From Belliella baltica DSM 15883 (GTDB lineage Bacteria; Bacteroidota; Bacteroidia; Cytophagales; Cyclobacteriaceae), in contig NC_018010.1 in NCBI RefSeq assembly GCF_000265405.1, forward strand, positions 2,037,501 through 2,062,500: 25,000 nucleotides of DNA, given 5' to 3'. The position numbers and the translations under genes are program-made. Shown one piece after another: positions 18,015-25,000 of the stretch (positions are counted from its first letter, which is position 1; each line of letters opens with the position of its first letter). The notes beneath the pieces were generated by a model. The model saw only the letters and a list, made by a program, of their open reading frames with translations. It searched no databases and was not told the origin of the DNA.

Positions 18015-20240
18015 ATGATACAAGTAGATCTGGAAGAAGAAAGAAAAGAGATCCTAAAGCGTTACAGAAAGTTGTTGAAGCTTGCGAAACCTTTGTTGAA
18101 AGACAGCGATGCGAAGGTTATAAAAAAGGCTTTCAATGTGTCAAATGAGGCTCATAAAGAGATGAGAAGGAAGTCTGGAGAGCCTTACATTTACCATCCA
18201 TTAGAAGTCGCGCTTGTCTGTGTAGAGGAAATCGGTTTAGGGCCTACTAGTATTGTTGCAGCACTTTTACATGATGTAGTAGAAGATACTGATTGGGAAT
18301 TAGAAGATATCGAAAGAGAATTTGGTCACAAAGTCATGCAAATTATCGACGGCCTGACCAAAATTTCAGGTGTTTTTGACTATGGATCTTCTCAACAAGC
18401 AGAAAATTTTCGAAAAATGTTGTTGACTCTTTCTGATGATGTAAGGGTGATTCTTATCAAAATTGCAGATAGATTAAATAACATGAGAACTTTGAGTAGT
18501 ATGCCTAGGCACAAGCAACTCAAAATCGCCTCTGAAACCATGTATTTGTATGCGCCTTTGGCACATAGACTAGGGCTCTATACCATTAAATCTGAACTAG
18601 AAGATTTATATCTGAAATATACAGATACTGACACTTATAATTTTATTGTCGAAAAAATCAATGAAACAAGACTATCTAGAAATAAATTTATCAAAAGTTT
18701 TATTGCTCCTCTAGAAGAAGAGTTGACCGAACAAGGTTTCAATTTTACCATAAAAGGAAGACCTAAATCTGTCTACTCTATCTACAACAAGATGAAAAAA
18801 CAGAATATTCCTTTTGAAGAAGTTTATGATCTTTTTGCTGTACGGATTATCGTAAATACAGAAGAGGATAATGAAAAGGCAGATTGCTGGCAAGTTTACT
18901 CAGTAGTTACAGATTTTTATAGGCCAAACCCTGATCGATTAAGAGACTGGATAAGTACTCCTAGATCAAACGGATATGAATCTTTGCACACCACAGTTAT
19001 GAGTAATACAGGTCAATGGGTGGAAGTTCAGATCCGAAGTCAGCGTATGGATGATATAGCAGAAAGAGGATACGCAGCGCATTGGAAGTACAAGGATAGA
19101 GCAGCAGCAGCGACTAAAGCATCTACAGGGCTAGACGACTGGATTACTCAAGTAAGGACTTTGTTGGAGTCGAATGATGGTTCCGCTATTGAGTTTATGG
19201 ACGATTTCAGGGGGAATTTATTCCACGACGAAGTTTTCGTCTTTACTCCAAAAGGAGATTTGAAAGTAATGCCAATTGGTGCTACAGCACTGGACTTTGC
19301 CTTTGAAATTCACACGGAAGTGGGTGCGAAATGTATCGGAGCAAAAGTCAATCAGAAGCTTGTATCGATCAACCATAAATTAAAAAATGGTGATCAGGTA
19401 GAAATACTCACGTCCAGCAAGCAGAAACCAACGGAAGATTGGCTTAACCAAGTCGTAACTTCAAGAGCGAAAGCCAAGATCAAAGATGCGCTCAGAGAAG
19501 AGAAAAAGTCTTCGATTTTGGATGGGAGAGAAATTGTTCAACGCAAGCTGAAGCAGATGAAGCTGGATTTTAATTCTGAGACAGTAGAACAACTTCGCGC
19601 TTATTTCGAGACAAAAACAGCCAATGAATTTTATTATAAGGTAGGTAAGGGGATCATTGAATCGACTTCAATCAAAGGATTTAAGGATTTTAAAGAAGAA
19701 AAAAGGCAAAAAGGAAAGGCTTCTTTTGAAGTTGTAAAAGACGAATCCAGCTTCACCAAAGAGATCAAAAATCTTAAAGGTCCTGATCACGATCAATTGT
19801 TGATTGGGGAAGACATGGATTTGGTGGACTATGTTCTCGCCAAATGTTGTAATCCAATACCAGGAGATGATGTTTTTGGTTTTGTAACTATCAATGAAGG
19901 AATCAAAATCCATAGGACCTCTTGTCCCAATGCTTTAGAACTTTTGTCAAATCATGGTAATAGAGTGATAAAGGCTAAATGGACTAGTCAGCAAGAAATT
20001 GCATTCTTGGCAGGATTAAGAATCGTAGGAACAGATCGTGTAGGACTGATCAATGATGTGACCAAGGTGATTTCAAACGAACTCAAAGTAAATATGCGCT
20101 CCATTACAGTTGATTCTGATGCAGGGATTTTTGAAGGAACTATCAAACTGTATGTTCACAGTACCCAGCATTTAGAAAAACTGATGGACAACTTAGCTCA
20201 GGTAGAGGGAATAATCAAAATTACCCGTTTTGACTATTAA
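18015..20240 (+). CDS. Bifunctional (p)ppGpp synthetase/hydrolase (Rel/SpoT)
   Basis: This 741-residue long RSH protein makes and degrades the alarmone (p)ppGpp. The N-terminal HD hydrolase domain keeps its metal ligands H61 (in IYHPLEVA), H86-D87 (in LLHDVVEDTDW) and D152 (in KIADRLNNMRTL), so hydrolysis is expected. The synthetase domain has GRPKSVYSIYNKM (248-260), D272, the RLRD motif (308-311), GYESLHTTV and EVQIRSQ. The basic RxRD form goes with bifunctional enzymes. A TGS domain (about 405-465, DEVFVFTPKGD), a Cys-containing region near AKCCNPIPGDD, and a C-terminal ACT domain (about 668-741) follow. It leads a cluster with a Fur-family gene and purA, an order also seen in other Bacteroidota. 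Confidence 0.96.
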   Translation: MIQVDLEEERKEILKRYRKLLKLAKPLLKDSDAKVIKKAFNVSNEAHKEMRRKSGEPYIYHPLEVALVCVEEIGLGPTSIVAALLHDVVEDTDWELEDIEREFGHKVMQIIDGLTKISGVFDYGSSQQAENFRKMLLTLSDDVRVILIKIADRLNNMRTLSSMPRHKQLKIASETMYLYAPLAHRLGLYTIKSELEDLYLKYTDTDTYNFIVEKINETRLSRNKFIKSFIAPLEEELTEQGFNFTIKGRPKSVYSIYNKMKKQNIPFEEVYDLFAVRIIVNTEEDNEKADCWQVYSVVTDFYRPNPDRLRDWISTPRSNGYESLHTTVMSNTGQWVEVQIRSQRMDDIAERGYAAHWKYKDRAAAATKASTGLDDWITQVRTLLESNDGSAIEFMDDFRGNLFHDEVFVFTPKGDLKVMPIGATALDFAFEIHTEVGAKCIGAKVNQKLVSINHKLKNGDQVEILTSSKQKPTEDWLNQVVTSRAKAKIKDALREEKKSSILDGREIVQRKLKQMKLDFNSETVEQLRAYFETKTANEFYYKVGKGIIESTSIKGFKDFKEEKRQKGKASFEVVKDESSFTKEIKNLKGPDHDQLLIGEDMDLVDYVLAKCCNPIPGDDVFGFVTINEGIKIHRTSCPNALELLSNHGNRVIKAKWTSQQEIAFLAGLRIVGTDRVGLINDVTKVISNELKVNMRSITVDSDAGIFEGTIKLYVHSTQHLEKLMDNLAQVEGIIKITRFDY

Positions 20241-20269
20241 TACTTTGCTGCAGATTTTGATTTAGTTTA

Positions 20270-20304
20270 TTTGAATCATTTCTAAATAAGAACAGTTATA
20301 TTTG
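20270..20304 (+). promoter_or_regulatory. Candidate promoter of the Fur-family gene
   Basis: TATATTTG (20297-20304) fits TAnnTTTG. TTTG at 20270-20273 could be the -33 element, but the 23-bp gap is longer than the usual 19-21. The start would lie near 20311, just before the ATG at 20322. Confidence 0.4.
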
Positions 20305-20321
20305 AAACAAAAAGATTAAAA

Positions 20322-20789
20322 ATGGCCCTGAATGAAACTCTATTTGAAGAGGTAAAGAAAATATTTACAGCCTACCTAGAAAATAAAAAACTTAGAAAAA
20401 CACCTGAACGCTATGCAATCCTAGAAGAGATTTATGGTCGTGGAGGTCATTTTGATGTAGAATCACTTTACATCAGTATGAAAAACAAAAATTATCGAGT
20501 AAGCCGAGCCACTGTTTACAATACCTTGGATTTATTGGTCGAATGCGATTTGGTTACTAAACATCAGTTTGGGAAAAATCTTGCTCAATACGAAAAATCT
20601 TACGGTTATAAGCAACACGATCATTTGATTTGCGTTGACTGCAATCAAGTTAAAGAATTTTGTGATCCTAGAATTCAGAATATACAGAATACAGTTGGGG
20701 AAATTCTTGATTTCAAAGTGCTGCATCATTCCTTGATTCTTTACGGAAACTGTACAAACGAAAAATGCGAAAATAGACCTAAAATATGA
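20322..20789 (+). CDS. fur: Fur-family metal-dependent transcriptional regulator
   Basis: This 155-residue repressor of the ferric-uptake-regulator family binds DNA as a metal-loaded dimer. The winged-helix recognition region is [15 protein letters not shown] (58-72). The dimerisation and metal domain has H99-D100-H101 (QHDHLIC), C104/C107 (CVDC) and a second pair C144/C149, which form a four-cysteine zinc site. At the position where PerR has a regulatory Asp in VDF, this protein has E112 in KEF, which favours Fur (iron) over PerR (peroxide); this is a recalled family rule and is not decisive. Its stop overlaps the start of the STAS gene (ATGA), so the two are translationally coupled. Targets are unknown; katG in this window is a reasonable candidate. 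Confidence 0.9.
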   Translation: MALNETLFEEVKKIFTAYLENKKLRKTPERYAILEEIYGRGGHFDVESLYISMKNKNYRVSRATVYNTLDLLVECDLVTKHQFGKNLAQYEKSYGYKQHDHLICVDCNQVKEFCDPRIQNIQNTVGEILDFKVLHHSLILYGNCTNEKCENRPKI

Positions 20790-21130
20790 AGCTGACTTAT
20801 CAACTAGAGAAAAATGAAAAAGTGCAATTTTTACATATTCAAGGAGACTTAATCGGTGATGATGTTGGTCCTAAATTGGTCGAAACTGTGACCAATGCTG
20901 TAAATGATAATATGAAACATTTCGTGATAGACTTGAAAGAAGTTAGGTATATTTCTTCAAGTGGAATTGGCGTCTTGATCACCATGTTGACGAAAATGAG
21001 AAATTCAGGTGGTGAAGTCTACCTCACATCGCCTTCGGAACATGTCAAAAAATTGTTGATTATCACGAAGTTGAATAATATTTTTACTGTTTTTGACACA
21101 CTTGACGAAGCAAAAGAAAAATTGGCTTGA
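20786..21130 (+). CDS. STAS-domain protein (anti-sigma factor antagonist-like)
   Basis: This 114-residue protein is a single STAS domain like SpoIIAA/Rsb[24 protein letters not shown] (residues 46 onward) is the hallmark strand-loop-helix. The phosphorylation site is normally the Ser after Asp in DSSG; here the sequence is S57-S58-S59-G60, so S58 would be the site and the Asp is replaced by Ser. Such proteins relieve anti-sigma factors or act in partner-switching. No anti-sigma kinase or phosphatase gene is seen in the window, so its partner is encoded elsewhere or the role differs. It begins inside the fur stop codon (ATGA overlap) and ends before a strong terminator. Confidence 0.9.
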   Translation: MKLTYQLEKNEKVQFLHIQGDLIGDDVGPKLVETVTNAVNDNMKHFVIDLKEVRYISSSGIGVLITMLTKMRNSGGEVYLTSPSEHVKKLLIITKLNNIFTVFDTLDEAKEKLA

Positions 21131-21148
21131 TTGATAAAATCATATTGG

Positions 21149-21195
21149 AAGTAGTATCTAAATGTAGAAAAACTTTTAGGTGCTACTTTTTATTT
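21149..21195 (+). terminator. Rho-independent terminator of the fur-STAS operon
   Basis: Positions 21149-21162 pair with 21175-21188 over 14 bp including two G-U pairs (AAGTAG/CTACTT outside, CTAAA/TTTAG inside), with a 12-nt loop, followed by TTTATTTTAT. It lies 18 bp after the STAS stop and separates that operon from purA. Confidence 0.85.
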
Positions 21196-21207
21196 TATCG
21201 AATTTAG

Positions 21208-22584
<1,377 letters not shown>

Positions 22585-22601
22585 ATTTTAGATTAATAAT
22601 T

Positions 22602-22634
22602 AAAGGCTTTTGAAATTCTCAGAAGCCTTTTTTT
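22602..22634 (+). terminator. Rho-independent terminator of purA
   Basis: AAAGGCTTTTGA pairs with TCAGAAGCCTTT (12 bp, one G-U) around a 5-nt loop and continues into a T-run. It lies 17 bp after the purA stop. Confidence 0.9.
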
Positions 22635-22647
22635 ATTTTTTGAACTG

Positions 22648-22682
22648 TATTGACTACATTACGAGCTGTTCGATAGTCAATA
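22648..22682. repeat. 9-bp perfect inverted repeat just upstream of the surface-protein gene
   Basis: TATTGACTA (22648-22656) and TAGTCAATA (22674-22682) are exact reverse complements with a 17-bp spacer. The second arm ends 15 bp before the ATG at 22698. No T-tract follows, so it is more likely an operator or a 5' leader hairpin than a terminator. Confidence 0.6.
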
Positions 22683-22697
22683 TTTCAAGTAAGCCAG

Positions 22698-25000
22698 ATG
22701 GCAAATCAATTTAAATCCATTTTTTTAATACTGTTTTTATATTCTTTTTTAATAGTCAGTAGCTCAGTTTCCATTGCTCAAGTTGGGTTTCCTTATTGCG
22801 AAAACTTCGCAGGAGGAAGTACACAATCTTCTACTGTTTTTGGTGGAAGCGCTATTCTTACTTCTGGAGTTTTACAGTTGACTAGTAATCAAAATGATCA
22901 AAGTGGCTTTGTTTACATTGACATTCCATTTTCATCCACTTTTGGAATAAAGGCATCTTTTGAATATTTCTGTTACGGTGGGACTGGAGCGGATGGCTTG
23001 ACGGCTTTTCTATTCGATGGAACTGTTACTAATTTTAATCCTGGCGGTTTTGGGGGATCACTAGGATATGCAAGAAGAAATAATGAACCCGGGTTATCTG
23101 GAGCTTATCTTGGGATTGGGTTTGATACCTTTGGTAATTTTGGGAACAACACAGAGTCAAGAATTGGCGGATTTCCCGGCATTGAAAGTGGTTTTCACCC
23201 CAATTCAATTGTTGTTAGAGGACCAGGTCAGGGTATTTCTGGGTATCAATTTATTGTGGGTAAAAAAGTAAATGAAGGAGGTGTTTTTGGTTTGCCTATT
23301 AATCAAAGATTCCCTTTGAGCTCAGGTGGTCAAGGAACCAATAGGGTTACAGATCCACAGAATTCTGGCTTTAGACAGGTTTTTCTAAATCTAGAACCGA
23401 ACCCAAATGATGTTGGCTATCTACTGACTGTAGAAATGTTAGTCACTACAGAAGCTGGGAATCCTAGAATGGTTTCAATTTTCAACCAGGAACCTTATTC
23501 TTTTGAAGCTCCTGATCAATTAAAAATTGGATTTGCGGCTTCAACTGGTGGGGAAAATAATTTTCATGAAATCAGAAATGTAATTGTAGAAGTTTCAAAT
23601 GATGAGGGATTACTTGATCCAGTTGGAGAAGATATTGACGGTATTGCGTCTTGTGCAGGGCAAGAAAATACATATGATTTATTTAATACAAATATTCTTC
23701 TTCCAAATGAAAATTCCTCTTTAAGATGTATTCAGTTTTTTGAATCACTAGATGATATTATTTCAGAGGGCGAAGACATTTGTAGTCAGGGGAATTGTAG
23801 ACCTGAAAACCGTGAATTGATTTTACCACAAGGAGTTTTCAAAGCAGACTTAGAAGGTGGAGGATTTACTTTTTTTCCTAATTCAGAATTCATTGGGGAA
23901 ACAGTTGAAGTTTTTTACACAATTACAGATAATTATGGAAAAACTTCCTCTGGGAATTCAATTAGGCTTTTGGTCCAAGAATCTCCAGCGCCAGTTTCAA
24001 TAGAAAGTGAATTGCTTACAACTGGTCAAAATGAAATCAGACTTTGTGAAGGAGAATCAGTGGTTTTGGTAGCCGTTGGAGAAGAAGAGTATGTAAGATA
24101 TCAATGGTTTTTTGAAGAAGAATTGATAGAAGAGTCTGTAAATTCAGAGATTCAAGTTAGTGAAGAGGGAGGCTACAGAGTAGTTGCTTTTAATTCTCAA
24201 AATTGTTCTATTGAATCTGAAATCATAAAGCTTAAAAACCCTGAATTTCCAAGTGTTCAATTGGCGACCCCCATTATTGGGTGCGAACTGGGAGTTCCTT
24301 TAGATATTAGAAGTTTTATTATTGACTATGATATTTTGAATTTTGATTACCAATTAGAAACTCCCGAAGGATTATTTCTTGAAAATGAGGAGTTAGCTGA
24401 AATAAATGATTCTGGCCTTTATCTTATTAGAATTAAAGATAAAGACCTTTTGTGCTGGTCTGATCCCATTGAGATAGAAATAAATGTCATTGAAGAGCCT
24501 CTTCTAGTTACTTTTGATTATGAAGTAGATGGGACTGGGATTAAATCAGATGCAGAAGGGGGGATTTTTATAGATGACCCAATTAGGTTTATAAGCGAAT
24601 CCTCAGGAGGTGCAGTAAGTTGGTCTTGGGACTTTGGTAATGGCAATACAAGTGAAGAAGAAAATCCAGTACATGTTTTTGGTAAAAAGGGGACTTTTCA
24701 AGTAAGTCTAACAGTCAGTAATGCCATCGGCTGTGAGCGTACTTTTGAATTAAATATCGAGCTTACCCAGTCCTATCGTGTGATGTTTCCCACCGGCTTT
24801 ACTCCAAATTTGCGAGAGAATAATTTTTTTAGGCCAAAGGTAAAAGGCATAGCGAAAATGGAGTTGAGTATTTTTAACATTTGGGGGAATTTAATTTTTC
24901 AAACAGATGAATTGGATACCGATGGCTGGGATGGACGCTTAAATGGGGAATTGATGCCCAGTGGTAGTTATGTTTACAAAGTGGCTATGGAATCTACGGA
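22698..25000 (+). CDS. Type IX-secreted surface protein: L-type lectin-like, PKD and gliding-motility C-terminal domains (partial)
   Basis: The frame stays open from the ATG at 22698 through 767 codons to the window edge. Residues 1-28 are a signal peptide ending SIAQ. Residues about 30-300 resemble a bacterial L-type lectin domain (ADGLTAFLFDG, GGFGGSLGYA, GAYLGIGFDTFGNF), so carbohydrate binding is possible. An Ig-like segment with a C...W...C pattern follows at about 449-512 (LCEGE, YQWFFEEE). Residues about 631-686 form a PKD domain (WSWDFGNG, NPVHVFGKKGTFQVSLTVSN). From about 697 a CHU_C / type B sorting domain begins (FPTGFTPN, IFNIWGNLIF, GWDGRLNG, PSGSYVYKV), which directs export by the type IX system and surface attachment. 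The usual PNGDGxND in that domain is PNLRENNFF here. The stop should lie a short way beyond the window. The ligand is unknown. Confidence 0.88.
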   Translation, partial: MANQFKSIFLILFLYSFLIVSSSVSIAQVGFPYCENFAGGSTQSSTVFGGSAILTSGVLQLTSNQNDQSGFVYIDIPFSSTFGIKASFEYFCYGGTGADGLTAFLFDGTVTNFNPGGFGGSLGYARRNNEPGLSGAYLGIGFDTFGNFGNNTESRIGGFPGIESGFHPNSIVVRGPGQGISGYQFIVGKKVNEGGVFGLPINQRFPLSSGGQGTNRVTDPQNSGFRQVFLNLEPNPNDVGYLLTVEMLVTTEAGNPRMVSIFNQEPYSFEAPDQLKIGFAASTGGENNFHEIRNVIVEVSNDEGLLDPVGEDIDGIASCAGQENTYDLFNTNILLPNENSSLRCIQFFESLDDIISEGEDICSQGNCRPENRELILPQGVFKADLEGGGFTFFPNSEFIGETVEVFYTITDNYGKTSSGNSIRLLVQESPAPVSIESELLTTGQNEIRLCEGESVVLVAVGEEEYVRYQWFFEEELIEESVNSEIQVSEEGGYRVVAFNSQNCSIESEIIKLKNPEFPSVQLATPIIGCELGVPLDIRSFIIDYDILNFDYQLETPEGLFLENEELAEINDSGLYLIRIKDKDLLCWSDPIEIEINVIEEPLLVTFDYEVDGTGIKSDAEGGIFIDDPIRFISESSGGAVSWSWDFGNGNTSEEENPVHVFGKKGTFQVSLTVSNAIGCERTFELNIELTQSYRVMFPTGFTPNLRENNFFRPKVKGIAKMELSIFNIWGNLIFQTDELDTDGWDGRLNGELMPSGSYVYKVAMEST

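Noticed and set aside
23068..23271. A 67-codon ORF inside the surface-protein gene
   Set aside because: It is an out-of-frame shadow of the long reading frame that starts at 22698.

Overview
The window looks like a piece of chromosome from a Bacteroidota bacterium, most likely of the order Cytophagales and perhaps an Algoriphagus-like member of the Cyclobacteriaceae (the family is an inference from gene content, not a database match). The signs are AT-rich DNA, several genes for secreted lipoproteins, Bacteroidota-type promoters (TTTG, about 19 bp, TAnnTTTG), a DUF6340-type lipoprotein, and at the right edge a surface protein with a gliding-motility-associated C-terminal (type B, type IX secretion) sorting domain.

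Layout. Positions 1-405 hold the 3' end of a 23S rRNA, a 5S rRNA and the rRNA operon terminator. A secreted catalase-peroxidase (katG) follows at 714-2972. Next comes a leftward block. It holds a beta-propeller-like lipoprotein with a broken duplicate of its own C-terminus directly behind it (3180-4559) and a DUF6340-like lipoprotein. It then has a two-gene GMC oxidoreductase / gluconate dehydrogenase subunit 3 operon (5780-8249) and a TesA-like SGNH esterase (8592-9269). The esterase is divergent from an ABC ATPase and a ten-helix FtsX-type permease (9461-12650), the same arrangement as E. coli tesA/ybbA-ybbP. A small putative outer-membrane protein and lpxB follow, converging on clpX through a perfect bidirectional terminator. 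The leftward protein-quality-control block is tRNA-Leu(UAG), tig, clpP, clpX. Divergent from the tRNA is a rightward block: a bifunctional Rel/SpoT (p)ppGpp enzyme, a Fur-family regulator, a STAS-domain protein and purA. The window ends inside a large lectin/PKD/CHU_C surface protein.

How they work together. Most genes are housekeeping: translation (rRNA, tRNA), folding and proteolysis (trigger factor, ClpXP), lipid A synthesis (LpxB), stringent response (Rel/SpoT) and purine synthesis (PurA, a known (p)ppGpp-inhibited enzyme in some bacteria). The accessory genes deal mostly with the cell envelope: periplasmic peroxide removal, a probably Tat-exported flavoprotein dehydrogenase, lipoproteins and a type IX secretion cargo.

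I see no phage, IS element, CRISPR array or defence island, and no convincing new multi-gene system. The points most worth a second look are the in-frame duplicated C-terminal tail behind the beta-propeller gene (3180-3386), heptamer repeats on both sides of the 5S rRNA, the cysteine cluster in the GMC protein, the structured spacer between tRNA-Leu and tig, and the inverted repeat just before the surface-protein gene.
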